NCBI GenBank assembly: GCA_025266875.1
Contig: JALLLT010000005.1
Coordinates: 992,001 to 1,056,000 of the forward strand
Direction of reading: 5' to 3'
From: Fennellomyces sp. T-0311
Lineage: Eukaryota; Mucoromycota; Mucoromycetes; Mucorales; Lichtheimiaceae
DNA: 64,000 nucleotides
Below, piece by piece: positions 1-13,304 of this stretch. The notes under the pieces are model-generated. The model worked only from the letters and a program-made list of their open reading frames with translations, had not been told where the DNA came from and did no database searches. Both the position numbers and the translations under genes were made by a program. Within the stretch, counting starts at the first letter, position 1, and each line of letters begins with the position of its first letter.

Positions 1-1560
1 CTTGGCTCGGGCACCAGGAGGTTTGTTGGATTTGTGATCGTATATGCAGAGTGATTCAAAGTGGTGGGATGAAAAATCAAGCGTAAACCGAGGAAGTAGA
101 CTAGGGCCTGTGCATCGGAACATGTGCAGATGAGAAAGTTGAGGACAGCTTTTGGATACGAAGCGTAACAGTGATCCGCATTGGATATCAACACACCGCA
201 GTCGCAACCTCTTCAATGTCGACGTAAAATTCTTGGTGGCCAGATTGGCTCTGCCATGCACTCCTACGAGCGTCAAGTCTTTCAGGACGGGACAGCATTG
301 TAGCACGCAGTCGACCCTGACATTCACCAATTCGGTCCAGAGACCCGAGCAGACGAGTTCCAGCTGCACCAATCGACTGCACATGGTTGCATTCGTGAAC
401 GGTTCGCCGATAAATTTGGACGGGAGCGACAGCCTGAGTCGGCTTACTTTGCTAGCCACTAGGTCCACCATCGCCTTATATCCCTCCGCATCCACTAGGT
501 CCGTGCACTCTCCTTTGACCATGACCTGGTTTAATTCACCCCCTGAAAAGATCTGGTACATGGCTTCTTTGGGCAACGACACATCTGCCAATTCCACAGT
601 GCGAAGCTGGGGGCAACGTTGGGCAAGCAGCGGTTTGTCGCAATCGTAGCGCCACTCTTGCGGCGTAGCGTCATGTGACCAGTTCATCGAGCGTTCCCAG
701 CACCAATTACTGAAATAAAGCGCACGTAGACGAGGGTACATGGCCGCAGCATATCGAATCCATCGCTCGAAGTCCAACAGGATGCTCTCATCGCACACTT
801 CAAGGCGCTGCATTCGCGCTGCCTTTGCTGGCCAGAGCGGGGAATCCAGATCGCTGATACGCTCATCACTCTCGGCCGTCGCCTCCGTTGGGGTGCTCAA
901 AATGTCGACGTAGCTAGTGTAATCTGAGGTAGTAATGGTGATTTTGAGGTGGGTAAGGTTGGGGCAGGCCTCGTGGATGATGTCCATTTGCCTGTATGTC
1001 AGTTTGCGAAGCACACCATGCAATGCCAAATAGCGCAAGTTTTGGGCTGCATTGAGGTAAAGTGACACGTCGTCGTGCTGTAACGTCGTACGGTTACGTC
1101 GGCTTTTCGGTTCGCACTCCAGCGTTAGTTGCGTTATGCGCGGAAACATCTCCATGATTCGTGCGGGAGTGCCAAAGTAGCGTCGACTAGCCCCGTGGTT
1201 CGTCTTTGTTACATGCGCCTCGTGCGCCTTGCTATCCTGCCACCGAAACGTCAGCGAGTTCACATACGGACACAGCTCCAACAGCCGATTCATTCGCTTG
1301 CATGTCATGAATCCGTCACAGATCTTGAGCTCACGAACACATTGACCGAGTGGGAGCGTTGATTTTGCCGTGCCATCGAGACGTTGCATAAATGCAAGAA
1401 ACATGTATCGCTGGCGAGTGTCGACGCTTTTGTACAGCACCCGCTCAAACACAGTGTGCCACTCGTGATTCACAAGGAGACAAGTGATTATGTCGTGCAG
1501 AGAGATTAAACTGGCAACGAGATCCAAGATCTCCAGTGGGAGATCCCCAATGGAAGGCAT
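1..1560 (-). CDS. F-box / leucine-rich-repeat protein, 3' end outside window
   Basis: One uninterrupted frame of 520 codons runs from an ATG at 1560 to the window edge without a stop, so the C-terminus is missing. The first 45 residues fit an F-box (LPLEILDLV..., then a conserved W in HEWHTVFERVLY). The rest contains irregular leucine-rich segments such as CPYVNSLTF, CPNLTHLKI, CPQLRTVEL, CPVLKDLTL and CPQLSHLHM, the usual F-box/LRR pattern. Such proteins recruit substrates to SCF ubiquitin ligases; the substrate cannot be told. No intron is needed. The start lies 101 bp from the end of SKI2 on the same strand, so its promoter is very short or overlaps the SKI2 3' end. A CT-rich tract lies just upstream of the start. 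Confidence 0.85.
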   Translation of the reverse strand, partial: MPSIGDLPLEILDLVASLISLHDIITCLLVNHEWHTVFERVLYKSVDTRQRYMFLAFMQRLDGTAKSTLPLGQCVRELKICDGFMTCKRMNRLLELCPYVNSLTFRWQDSKAHEAHVTKTNHGASRRYFGTPARIMEMFPRITQLTLECEPKSRRNRTTLQHDDVSLYLNAAQNLRYLALHGVLRKLTYRQMDIIHEACPNLTHLKITITTSDYTSYVDILSTPTEATAESDERISDLDSPLWPAKAARMQRLEVCDESILLDFERWIRYAAAMYPRLRALYFSNWCWERSMNWSHDATPQEWRYDCDKPLLAQRCPQLRTVELADVSLPKEAMYQIFSGGELNQVMVKGECTDLVDAEGYKAMVDLVASKVSRLRLSLPSKFIGEPFTNATMCSRLVQLELVCSGLWTELVNVRVDCVLQCCPVLKDLTLVGVHGRANLATKNFTSTLKRLRLRCVDIQCGSLLRFVSKSCPQLSHLHMFRCTGPSLLPRFTLDFSSHHFESLCIYDHKSNKPPGARAK

Positions 1561-1603
1561 AAGAGATAGATTGAGACAACTTTTTTTGTGCTTAAAACGA
1601 GAG

Positions 1604-1629
1604 GAACGAGAGAAAGAGAGAGAGAGAGC
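1604..1629. repeat. short GA/CT microsatellite in the F-box upstream region
   Basis: A run of GA dinucleotides with minor interruptions lies in the 101-bp gap between the SKI2 stop and the F-box start. Read on the minus strand it is a CT tract just before the F-box ATG, as is common in fungal promoters and leaders. Confidence 0.6.
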
Positions 1630-1661
1630 AAAGGAGAAAAGGGGTGGCGCCGATAGACTTT

Positions 1662-4600
1662 TTAGAAATACTAAAGGAGGTGCGTCAGAAAACGGTTCAC
1701 ATGCTCTTGTCGTTGTTTACTTACCAAGCTAGCCGCAAACACAATGTCTCTCTTGATGTCCTGTTCCGCCTGCTCCATCTTTTTGTATAAATTGGTATCG
1801 CCCATCATGCGCGCCGCGCTCATCACCTCACGCGTTGTTTCATCCAACCGGCTGATACATCGAACAATCGAACCTTCCAGGACATCCGTAAGATCCGTGA
1901 TGTGTTTGAACGGCAGTCCGCGAGCCCATTCATACACAACTTCCACAAGCCCGAAATGCAGCCCGTTCACATAGTCTTCCACCGAAATCGGCAGTCCGCA
2001 ATCCGCCTGCACTTGCGCCACCTTGCGGGCATACGTCAGAACCGTCTCTTTGGCCTTGAGCAGCTTGGGTGTCAACCGTGGCTCGCTCGCGTTGCGTTCC
2101 TGAAACACGAAGGCAGATAGGATAGCAACAACCTCCGCGGGCTCGTAGTCCGCAAACACATTGTCCAGTACAAGCTCCGTCAAGAGCAGCTCGTCCGCAC
2201 TGTTGATCTCGCATGCCACGCGGCCCTTGAGCTGCACCGTGCCCTGTTCATCAATGTAGTTCATTTGCTTCAGCACCTCGATGCGCTGCTGGTAATCGGG
2301 AAGCAGCTCCAGGTTTTGGTCCGAAATCGTCAGCTTGAGCATGTCGATTTGACTGGAAATCCGCTTGTGCGCATGAATGAGACCATACTTTTGTGTAACG
2401 TAAACGTTAGGGCGCATTGACGGGTGGATTCGGCTCACAAGGAAGGTCTTACATGTTCATTTAAATCGGGGCATTTAGTGCATTGGAAATCGCCTCTCAA
2501 TCGCTTCATGTGACCCGCTTTGGTCCGTAACATTTCTTGAAACTCAATGTCCTTGATCTTTTGCCAGTCAAATTCCGCTAGCGAGCCTTGGGATAGAGTT
2601 TAGTAGGGGGCGTTAATCTGAAAACCTGCTTAATTATTACCCTTTGCGGCATCCATCGCAAACCGTTCCAGCTCTTGCTTGATTCGGGTCATCTCCAAAG
2701 GATCCTGGTTCGTCATGACCGTATCCACGTCGAGCTATCGATTGTTTAGCTACAGCCTAGAGCTCACTCATGCCACGCTGCACGTACCTTGACGCTTGAC
2801 TTGGTGACATTCAGGATATCCGATACGCCGATTGCCGCAACCTGAGTGACACTCTCGGTGCTGTTTGGTATATTGACTTCTGTTATTGGCAATGGCACAT
2901 TCTCGTCTAATCAACAGCAGTTACTACCATCGACATGGATTAGAATTTTTCATCTCTCTTTTTGTTTACCCGCAGCGCCTTGTAGGCTAGTATCCAAGTC
3001 CTTGGAGGTAAGGACGAGGCAGTAAAACATCTTTTGAGCCGAAGCTGCTGCAGCGCCCGAAGTGGTAGCCATAGGTTTCAAGAGGATTGCAGGGGCATTT
3101 CGATAAATCTGGCAAAAACGGGGTAAGCATTTTTCACAGGTGCCACACGATATATCATCACGCACATTGCTATTTACAATCACAAGTCTACCCGGAGTCA
3201 ATGCACGATGGCCTGCTGGTGACTTGGAAATATGTTGGAGCATCATGGTTCGATTGAGTTGCACAACTTCACCACAAATATCATAGAAGGTATCCAGATC
3301 GGGTCCACAGATTGTACAATCCAATTGCCGCAACGCACTCTTTTTCTGTTCATTTTCATCCACCAACCGCTTGGTGTCTGGCAACAATCGCTGCGTACTG
3401 TTTTCGGAAAAGCTTCTCTTGATCATCTCTTCTACTTTGAGTGCCTCGACACGCAGCAAGTTCAAAATCATATTGTACGTCAATCGGAACTGGGACTCGA
3501 GTTTGGTCGGTTTGCCTAGAATCATTGTGGCTAATGTGGATGTCTATAAAATGTCGCAGTTTAGAAAGAAAAAATAAACTTTTTTTTGGTGTAAATATGC
3601 GTTGCTTACCGCGGGTGGTTCATCACCGCTACATGCAATAATCACCATACCCGTGTTGTCTAGACCACGACGGCCTGCTCTTCCTGACATCTGAGTATAT
3701 TCACCTATATATCCAACCCAATATTAAGTATAGTTATTACGTGCAGTATCATGTCACTTACCTGGTAGCAAATCACGGAAACCTCGACCATCGTGTTTGC
3801 GAAGACCCGAAAAGACTACACTACGTGCCGGCATATTGACTCCCTTAATCAGCAATTAGTAATCCAACGTCATCAAATACCCGGATATGTAGTACAAACC
3901 ATGGCAAATGTTTCCGTGGCAAACAAAACCTTGACAAGGCCCCGTGCAAACAGAATTTCCACAATCTAGCAAATCATGTTAACTAAAAAAAAGTCCAGTG
4001 ACTCTGGATCGATAGTAGTACATACTTCTTTGATGATCGGCAATAAACCGCCGTGATGAACTGCAATGCCGCGACCTAATAATTCACGCATACGCAGAAT
4101 TTGGGGAAGCTCCTTATCTGTACCTCGCAGACGAACCAAACTGCGTTCAATGAAAACGTGAATTTCGCTCTTTTCGAGACTTGTGCAAAGGTCTGTCTTG
4201 GATAAACTGCTGGCATATTCTTCACATCGCTTTTTAGAGAACGTAAAGATGACCACAGGCAAGAGCTGTTTCTTTTGCAAATGGCCAATGAGATGTACAA
4301 ATAGATTTCTATCCTGTTGATTCAGAGCGGATATAAGCCTATGTTTTATCGAGACTGTGCCTTTCAACTTACGGATTGCATTGCAGCTTGGTAACTACGG
4401 CCAATGGGTTTGTGAGATCCACGGGCAACACCGCGACCACCTCGGCCACTTCCACCGCGAGCACTTCCACCTCGAGCACCCGCTGACTTGTCAAGCTGCT
4501 CTTTACGCTTGGTTAAGGCATCAGATGCTTGTTTATAGCTAAGAAACATTCAGGCATTAGTCTGACCGTATATCTAAATCGAGAAAATAACTATTCCTTA

Positions 4601-6600
4601 CCCAGTGCCATTCAATTTGGTTTCGTTTGCGCCGACAATCTTGTAGAGCTCCTTGCCGGCATAAAGATGATGTTCAAGTGGAACTGGACGCTTCAAAGTG
4701 CTGATCACATAAATATCCTTCTTCTTTGTGCGTCTGTAGACATGGATCTTCATTAGCTCCACCACAGACGATACGTTTTTTAAAATACAACACTTTACCC
4801 AACCCAATCAGCAAATTCTCTCGTATTTGGCACAGTGGCCGACAGTAAAATAATGTTGACATGAGCGGGAAGCATGATAATGACTTCTTCCCAAACGACG
4901 CCTCGCTATCAACAGAATTAGCAACCTTATTGCACATATTATAGAACGTGACATACCTCAAGATCGTTGACATAATGGACTTCATCAAAAATAACAAACT
5001 CCACATCACGGATAAGATCAGCACCACGATAAAGCATACTTCTCAGAATCTCAGTGGTCATAATCAAACAGCTTGCTTCAGGGCGGATCTGAACATCGCC
5101 TGTCAGGATACCAACATCTTCACCAAACGAATGTTTGAAATCACGGAACTTTTGGTTTGAAAGTGCCTTGATAGGCGATGTATAGATGGCCCTAAAAAAA
5201 GCCATAGTTAGTAAAATGATGTAAATGTCGAAAAATACACATACTTGGTCATGTGTTTTGAAGCCAGAGCTATGGCATAATCTGCAACAACAGTCTTACC
5301 AGCTGATGTGTGTGCTGCGATAAACACTGAATCTCCCATTTCCAAATGATATACTGCATGCTTTTGGAAAGTATCGAGCTCGAATGGAAACTGCTGTGCC
5401 ATTTCTGGTACAAGTTCGTGAAAGTTATCGAATGGCTCGTTGACGTTGATTTCGTGAGCCCATTCACGTCGACGGTGGGCTTCATTGACAGTCTTTATCT
5501 TTGGTACGGATTCTACTGTTGGTGGAGGAACAAGTTGCTGGGGCAAAAGAGTATCGACTTCTTCAACTATTAATCCCAATTGTTAGCCACATAGGTTATT
5601 CTGACCCCGGGAGTCTACTTTTTACCTTCTGATGAAGCTTGGGCCGTAGGCTCTTGCTTGACTTCTTCCTCTACTGTCTTTACTTGCAAGAAATCGAACG
5701 CATCCTCTGAGGTAGGTTTGATAATATCTTCAATGTTGAATACCGAAGAAGTGGTCTCCTTTTGACGCGTATCCGTTCCATCTAATGCACCCTCTTATTA
5801 GACCCAACTGGACAAACATATGGATCACTAAACGTACCATCAAATGTAAGTCCGCGACTCAAACCAGGAGCAACTGTGGATAATTCTAGCATATAAAAGA
5901 CAATCAATACCCCAGACCGACGTTCCAACCGCACCCGTTACCATCCAAGAAATCCAGATCAATATCCAAAGTTTGATCCATATCGTCATCAACCGTTGTC
6001 ATGACTTCAGATTCCAGGCCACCGGGGGCAAAGGGGAACTGGGTAGCATTGCCTCGGACGAAATTCTTGACCGAGCCGAATGGACGACTAAAACTGGTTG
6101 AATTCGTCGAAGAGATATTCGGATCATCAATGATCGTCTCCCTGTAACCAACAATATCACCATCGTAACCGCGGCGAGCTACTTCGATACGCGTGCGTGG
6201 TTTCGATATTTGTGCATGACTAAATCCTGCAAAGTCGGGTGTTTCGCTCCAGTGTCTAAATAGAACCGTGTCAGTTTCTTTCACTTGTCAAAAGTGAATC
6301 CCCTTAAACTTACTCTTGACATTTAGCTAACCACGATGCTGGAAAACTACGTTCTGGTGTTAAAAATACTTTTTCAAGTTCTTGTCGAATGTCGTTGTCA
6401 GATTGTTTTGGGAATAGCGACGATGGCTAAGTAACGCGATCAGTTTTGGATTCGAACCATTGTTGTCTGCAACACACCTCCACGGGCTGATCCGTCTCAT
6501 TTCGAAGAATGGCGAAAATATCTTCAAGGCTCTCGCTGTTTACTGTATCTTTCAAGTCATTAAACGCGTTTTGGCTGAAATTGTTCAAGCTTACGCTCAT
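1662..6600 (-). CDS. SKI2: SKI2-type DExH-box RNA helicase (Ski complex), multi-exon
   Basis: The gene encodes the helicase of the cytoplasmic Ski complex, which threads mRNA 3' ends into the RNA exosome. Exons read in order show motif [29 protein letters not shown], the box [48 protein letters not shown] and a C-terminal DSHCT region ([13 protein letters not shown]...). An Arg/Gly-rich stretch at about 4390-4500 lies in the arch insertion and favours Ski2 over Mtr4. The start at 6600 gives an N-terminal exon followed by a W-rich Ski2-type leader. At least a dozen introns of 50-90 nt are needed. The apparent stop at 1671 is intronic: splicing 1671-1724 (GTAAGT...TTTAG) adds a last exon encoding Tyr-Phe-stop, giving the Ski2-like terminus FAASLYF. 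Confidence 0.93.
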
Positions 6601-6703
6601 TCACCATTGTTTTACGAGAGAAAGCAAAAGGGTTGCTTAGATAAATTTACCGACAGACGCATATTTATTTATGAAATAGTTATCTAGTAAATATGTATAT
6701 AGC

Positions 6704-9167
6704 TTAAGCATGGTTTGGGCGATGCTTGTACTGCTCTCTCCAGAGCTTGGACACCCAGTTCGAGTTACCAACGCCCGAGTTCCTCTTCAACGTAGCATCT
6801 TCATCGAGCAGACCTTGGCTCTTGGCATCCATTCCAACCTCGTTGGTCAACTCCAGACACAAGTGGAGCCAATTGATGCTGTTCCACACTGTAAAGTAAT
6901 CTTCGCCTACATTCTTCTTGGCGGCCGTGCTCATCTTTTCACGAAGGCCATTATCCGTCACAAGTTGATACAGCTTATCAGCCACGCCCTGGACATCGCC
7001 AATCTTAACCAAGAAGCCATCCTCGTCAGGTCGGATCTGGAGTGGAATACCACCAGCCTGATATGCTACCACGGGAACGCCCTTGTGTAAAGCCTCAGTC
7101 ACTTTCACTTCGAAACCTTCGCGGTGAGAAAGCTGCAGAGCAACCTTGGCACGGCTAAGCACGAGGTCGAGCAGTTGATCCGATGGAGGGAGACGTGCCA
7201 CTACGATATCCAAGCAGACCGAAGTAAATTCTGCGCTTTGCAGTGTACGATGCGTCTGCTCATATATAATGGTGCCATCAGGATCATCGATACTTCCGTG
7301 GCCACCTAGGATATATAAAGTTAATGTTCTTGTCGGTAGAACAAAGGGGAGAAACACTTACAGATAATGAGCTGAGGGGTATTATAGTCATCAACTCCGT
7401 CGGATGCAAGCCTTTCACGCAGCAACTTGTATGACTGGAGGACATCTGGAATACCCTTGGAAGGGTCGAATCGGGCAACTTGTACAATATAAGGTCGAGA
7501 CCAATCGACTTCGTTTGCACCTTGATCCATGCACACACGATTGAATACCGATTGGTAGTACTCTTCACACCAAGCATCAAGAGGCTTGTTCAAGCCATCC
7601 AATGGGTCGGTCGTCGCGGGCATCAAGACCACATTTTTCCGTGGAACCACATCAGGGATAAAGTTATCCATTGGGTGAGCGATAAAGAGATCGGCATGTC
7701 GGATGAACTTCCAAAGGAAACTGAAAAAAAACATATCAGCACAATGACGTTGCTTGTGGGGTATAGACACACTTCCAAGTAACAGCCTGTGGACCATCGG
7801 GGTGATCTCTAATAAGATCGGCACGCATTTCGATATGTGAACGGAAGATGATGCGTGTCTTTGGATTGATTTTCTTGATATGAGGAATGACGCCGACCAC
7901 TGTAAGAGAAAATGTTAGGTGTCATTGTATGGCGCATACTTGGACAAACTCACATTGAGGATCATCAATGACAATGACATCAGATGTTCGAATAGGACCA
8001 CCTTCCTTGCTCCAGAAACGCTCTACATTTTCGTTGGACCAATCAGTAAACATCTGCATGTCGTGCTCGTTGAGTATAACGTCAGGTGGTGCTACGCCTT
8101 GCAGCACATTGTGGAACTTGCGCTTCGTAATGTCAAACACGTCAGGCTTGGGACGTGCCACAAACCCTATAGAAAAACTGTCAAACGCATTGTTCGGTTT
8201 TGACAGCTAGAAGAAAACGTGTTTGTACGTACAATGAGCATCCACATGCATCAAACGATAAAGTCGAAGCAATGCATGACGCATGAGAGCGACTAGATAG
8301 AGTATGGTAAAGTGCGTCAGCAAGCTTTATGTTATAGCCGAACGGAAACGTGGCACAACTTACCACCACCGCCTTGAGGTGTCGAGTTGAAGAACGATAC
8401 TTTAAGATTACGTTCTTTGAATTTTGCGGCCATTTCCTTGAGAATACGCCAAGTGTCTGGGCATACAGTCTTTTCATAATCGATCAAGTCAACCATGTGA
8501 ATCATGCCGTTAAAATCAACTATACTTGTTTTGTTAGATGGGGAATGGACATGATTGGCTTACAGGACTTACCTTCGACTTCATGGCGATACCCCACACA
8601 GACACGTGGAATGTTTCCAGGGTACTGCGGCGACATCCTGTAGTGACGATGTAGTAACATGGATTAATAAACGATAATACTGATAAATGGGGTTGCTTCT
8701 TACCATACGACAGCCTTGCGAACAGCAGCAGATGCACGCTCGTCAAGAGTATCACCATGTGTGTTAACATGGAAAGGGATCGCGTCCAGCTCCTTCCAGA
8801 ATGCACTGGCGGCAGTAAAAGGCGGCTCTTGATGTTTTGCATAATACGCTTGGTAAAGGGTGTTGGACAAGCTGATAAGTTGAATTTTGTAGTGTTGGGC
8901 CATCGAATACTGCCTGACGACGTTGAGCAGCTTGTGCAGGCCATCGAGCATGCACTCTTTCTTGTCAGTGCTCTTGCAATCAATCTTGAACTCGCCCGCG
9001 TAAAAGTCGGTTGTGTACGAGCCATCATGGACGGAGATGGCATACTGGGCGATGCTGGACTGGACGTCCACCTCTACATCGAGACCGAGATAGACGGCCT
9101 GCGGAACATAGTACTGCGAAAAGCGCCGGGTAGTAGGAAAGGTCGGGACATCAGGATTAGGAGGCAT
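6704..9167 (-). CDS. ccg-9: Trehalose synthase, GT4 family (clock-controlled gene-9 type)
   Basis: This is a fungal retaining GT-B glycosyltransferase of the CCG-9 / Grifola trehalose synthase family, which joins glucose units into trehalose. Visible are the N-terminal domain MPPNPDVPTFPTT..., the segment FFNSTPQGGGVALMRHALL, RIIFRSHIEMRADLI, the acceptor-side IAHPMDNFIPD, the nucleotide-sugar site YIVQVARFDPSKGIPDVL and the GT4 E-x7-E motif in SHREGFEVKVTEALHKGVPV. The start at 9167 is chosen over an upstream in-frame ATG (9230) because family members begin MPP-like and the extra residues are a low-complexity hydrophobic run. Six or more short introns interrupt it. It is divergent from the methyltransferase gene, with 243 bp between starts. 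The clock or heat regulation known for Neurospora ccg-9 cannot be inferred here. Confidence 0.88.
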
Positions 9168-9410
9168 AATGACGAATGGATGACAAGAAACAAAGAAAAC
9201 AAAAAAAAACTCTATCAGAAAACTTGGCACTTTAAAATCTGGTTGGCCGGGTTCAATTGTCAGGCTTTTTTTTTGTCCCAGCGATTTTTTTTTAAATCTG
9301 AAACCCCAGTTCTTTCTTTACAATTTTGACAGGGCCTTCCTTTCTTTGCACTTTTCTGTGTTTGTTCTAGCGCCTGGCTCAACATTTTTTCCTTTTTGTT
9401 TGCTTTATAC

Positions 9411-11014
9411 ATGGGAAACCATTTGTCGTCGCACAAAGATCGTCGCAATAGCGTGCCTCTAGGCAATCCCAGGCCTCCAGGCGTCGTCCGAAGAACAACC
9501 TCGCGTCTTCACAAAGCCTTGACTGCCAGCAGGACCGAGCAGGAAGATCCCCTCCCTCAGCAGAAACCAGTGATTGCCGACGACACCAACATTTATTACG
9601 CTGGTCGCAGATACCAGAATATGAACTCCAAGTATGCTTTGCCCAACGACGATCAAGAGCAAGATCGACAAACCAACCTGGTAAAATAAACATAAGCGCA
9701 CAGGCCCAGCGTTACACTGATGAGAATCCCCCCCTTTTTTTTCTTATTAGCACTTCCTTCTCAAGCACTGCTTTAGTGGCAATTATTCGGCACCGGTTCG
9801 TGATCTGTTGCAACAACCAGCTTCACACCCTCCTCCTACCAGTCATCCTAATGGCTCTTCAATGACCCTGTCAATCCCAAGTTCACAGTCTATTAATACA
9901 GATACAACACAGTCTTCCGAAGCTTTGGGCTATGTAAAGGTCTCACCCCGCGTTCTAGACATTGCATGTGGCTCTGGCATCTGGATTCTAGAGATGGCTT
10001 CGGAATTCCCTCATGCCCAATTCTACGGCATCGACCTCTCCAACATGTACCCCTCCGATATTAAACCACCGAATACCCACTTTTGCCAAGGAGACGTGTT
10101 GAATGGACTTCCGTATCCAGACGGCCATTTCGATTATGTTCATATGAGCTTTGTTTATAACTGCTTCTCTTACGATGATCGAAAGGTAACCCTATAAGAA
10201 TACAAAATGCATGCCAAAATTAAACTTCGTGATAGATGGTGCTACGTGAAATTCGACGTGTGATGAAACCTGGCGCATATGTGGAGTTTCGTGATGCAGA
10301 AGCCATGGTCCGAAATGCAGGTCCTTTTACCGCCAAGTTTGTAAAGCCTTGTAAGCGATCAGATTTAAAAAAGATCGTACACGTATTGATGCAGTTTATC
10401 TTTTTGCCATAGTCGCCAACGCGATGATGGAACATCTCGATGTCGACGTTACCTGGACAACGCACATGTGTGAAAACCTGCAGCACGTAGCGGGCATGGC
10501 TGATATTCATCACCAAATTGTATCAATTAACTTTGTCTCCAGCAGCAAACTCAGCAATACGTTCAATGCGACGATTCGAAGCGAATTGGAAGGATACCGA
10601 TGGTTCTGTCAAAGGGCCTATGGCTTTTCAGATTCAGACTACGACTTGGTCATGGATCAGTTTATCGAAGAATGCAAAAAGGAACGATCGTATCTCAACT
10701 ATGTCATGTGCTGGGGTCGCAAACCGATCATCCAAGTTCCAAGTAATCCAAGTCTGGAACATATCTTTGGGACACCTCCTCATCGGTCCGAGTCACCGCC
10801 GCTTCATCCGCCACTACTTATCAAAGCTGCCTCATCTCCAAATCCCCACCATGCCGTTTTACAGCGCTCACCAAAACTCCCTTCAGCAGGCAGCAGCAGC
10901 CTAATACCCTCATGCAAAAATTCGCCGGGAAGTCTTAAAGCACGGGAAGACGCGAGGAGAAATAAGGAAAAGACATCGGATATTTATCAGTTTGTACATG
11001 GCTATATCGAATAG
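9411..11014 (+). CDS. SAM-dependent methyltransferase with probable N-myristoylation signal
   Basis: Four exons join in frame: 9411 to about 9679, about 9750-10185, about 10235-10351 and about 10413-11014. The Rossmann motif I VLDIACGSGIWILEMASEFP is followed by an acidic strand end FYGIDLS, then FCQGDVLNGLPYPDGHFDYVH (motif II/III) and LREIRRVMKPGAYVEFRD, typical of class I methyltransferases of the Mucoromycota type (Methyltransf_25-like). The start at 9411 gives MGNHLSSHK, which fits a myristoylation consensus (Gly2, Ser6); an ATG 15 nt upstream would hide it. The C-terminal 110 residues are Pro/Ser-rich and not conserved-looking. The substrate is unknown. Confidence 0.82.
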
Positions 11015-13300
11015 AAAGAACCAAATATACCTTTTACTTTGTATACGCACATTCTACCTAATAATATATGTACTACTACCCGCCGCTTTTTGCTTTGGTC
11101 CAAGAAAATCTACATTGCATAATAGGGCACAATAGTATTGGCAAACGGGTGGTATGGACCATGATGTAAATGCCAGGAATCAACCATCTCTTATGCCTAA
11201 TAGGCTTAGCATTCGCAGCCGCAGGCAAGGGCGGGTGACAAAGTTAAATGCAGCTGTAATGCACCACGAAAAGAAAAAGCGATGCTTACCTCAATTATGC
11301 TGTCGACGAAAAAACAACAACAACAGCGATCAACATGGACCTGCAGCGTTATAAGCATAGTGGCGAATCACCATGCAGCATTCTTAATGTTGGTATTGAT
11401 GTAGTACAAAAGGGAGGGAGAAAGTTTGTATATTATTTTGATCAATCACCCAACCAATAGTAACCTCGAGGCGTGATGTCTTGCAACCGCATCATTTATA
11501 GTAAAGCCGAAAGGTTACAACACTACGGAACAATCCCCGCAGTACTACCCATAATGATCTTCATAACAAATCGCCGCCATATGTACGATGGCTAACCCTG
11601 CTTTCGAAAAGTCAAAGTGGTCCATGCCCCCCTTTGCACGCTCAATTTAGAGAACCGCTTGTTTTACTTCAAGGGGGTTACATCCCGTTTTTTTTTTATG
11701 AAAACTTGAGCCTTTTTTGAAAGAACGATTAGTTTCATAATGTTGTTATGGACTTTGAAAAAAAAAGATCAAAGTGGTTTATGCGATCACGATCATCTGA
11801 AACAATGTGTAACAAGGCGTAATGTAACGTGCACTGTTGCTAAAAATTCTACTACCCTCATATATTTGAACGATTGTAAATAGATGCATGCGCGCGCCAT
11901 AAATTATGCGGAAATTACGGATAACGCATATGATGTATCCCATCAAAATAAATCTAGGCTTCTTTACACGACATTTTAATGTCGAGAGTAGATCATTTAT
12001 TAGCCCATTCGTCATCATAAAATGATTGCTTGCGAAGAATCCCGAGCATAACTAAAATTTAGAATGTCGTCAGCATGTGTCTTGCATCGACGATAGAGTG
12101 TATGTGTTGTACTGTAAACCGATATTAATAGATCCCGTAATTAGGGAAAGTGTACTGAAACGATCTGACGTGTTCGAATTGCGGGAGTGATGTCTCAGAT
12201 GAGGGTAGTTGCTGTATTTAATACATAATCTGACAAGTGAGATCGAGGTTTTCTTTTTCTAAAAAGGAGGTACTGTAGTTTATTTTTTTCTCATGCTATT
12301 CTTGGGTACGACGTGCAATTCGGTGACAAAATGCCCATTATCTGCTAGCATTTGTCCTAGCGTATGCAAATCGTGTGCATCATCTTCGAATCAGACTCGA
12401 GGATTATTCCATGAGAACTCCTGTATAGTTGATAGATGGATGAATTTTCAATGTAGACAGCAATGTCCCGGAGTTTCTGAGCGAGCTAATGCAAGGAGAC
12501 CGAGCGACCAAACAAACAAAGGGAAAAAAAAAACATATTTTTTAGACTGATCGTGGAAACCGGATCGCGCGTATAGGGTGTGTTGACAAAAAAATGTGAT
12601 CAACCATGTGCTGGTATACTGATAACCATGTATAATTTATCGCCTAGAACTGGTATGAAGTAGAGCATGAATCGGTTAAACGAACTATATGGTAGCAAGG
12701 GAACTTTAAGTTTATCATTGAGCAACACAGTAACATGATTGTTTTACTCGTCACACGCGCAAGGCCATGATTGGCAGCTCTGTATGTTACTGCAACAAGA
12801 ACCCGGCAGTTGAAAGGGGGTCCGTATAGGTGGGAGTGTTTTCCTATTAGCTGTATACAATTTGTTATTCGCGAGAACCCAGTAGCTTTCTCCTTAAAGA
12901 TATCCGCCTCCCCCAATTTGACGTCGCACGGTATGGCTGCAAAACACACCTGCATCGAAGAAGATTGGCAAAAAAATAAATAAATCAATAATGCGTATGG
13001 AAAAATAACAAAGCGGCATGGATATTTATCTGTTATCGGTCGCAGCAATGGTACATTTTTGAATCAGAGAATAAAAAAAGGATAGAGTCATAAGGAGGAG
13101 GCCGGGATTACCGAATCAAAAAAGAGGAGATGGGAGAGCAGAAAGTAGATGACAGACTATTCCGAGCGTGAAAAGGGAGCTGCTGTATCAGGAGAACACA
13201 AAAAAAAAGATGCTCTATCAGAGAGCTGACTGTATTACAGTCCGTAAGTTCCCCTGGTATTTCTAATTTCCATGCGTCCCTCCCTGATCGCAAACTGTCT
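11015..13300. other. 2.3-kb intergenic region, no supported gene
   Basis: AT-rich with poly-A/T runs. The short open frames on both strands (for example 11154-11354, 11779-12018, 12644-13048) lack splice-consistent extensions, domain-like composition or promoter context. I see no tRNA or rRNA. Confidence 0.5.
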
Positions 13301-13304
13301 TTGT

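Noticed and set aside
152..649. 165-codon plus-strand frame
   Set aside because: Antisense shadow of the F-box/LRR gene, which is open over its whole length and has domain content.
6440..6465. tRNA B-box-like GGTTCGAATCC on the minus strand
   Set aside because: It lies inside the first SKI2 intron; no A box, acceptor stem or anticodon arm can be formed around it.
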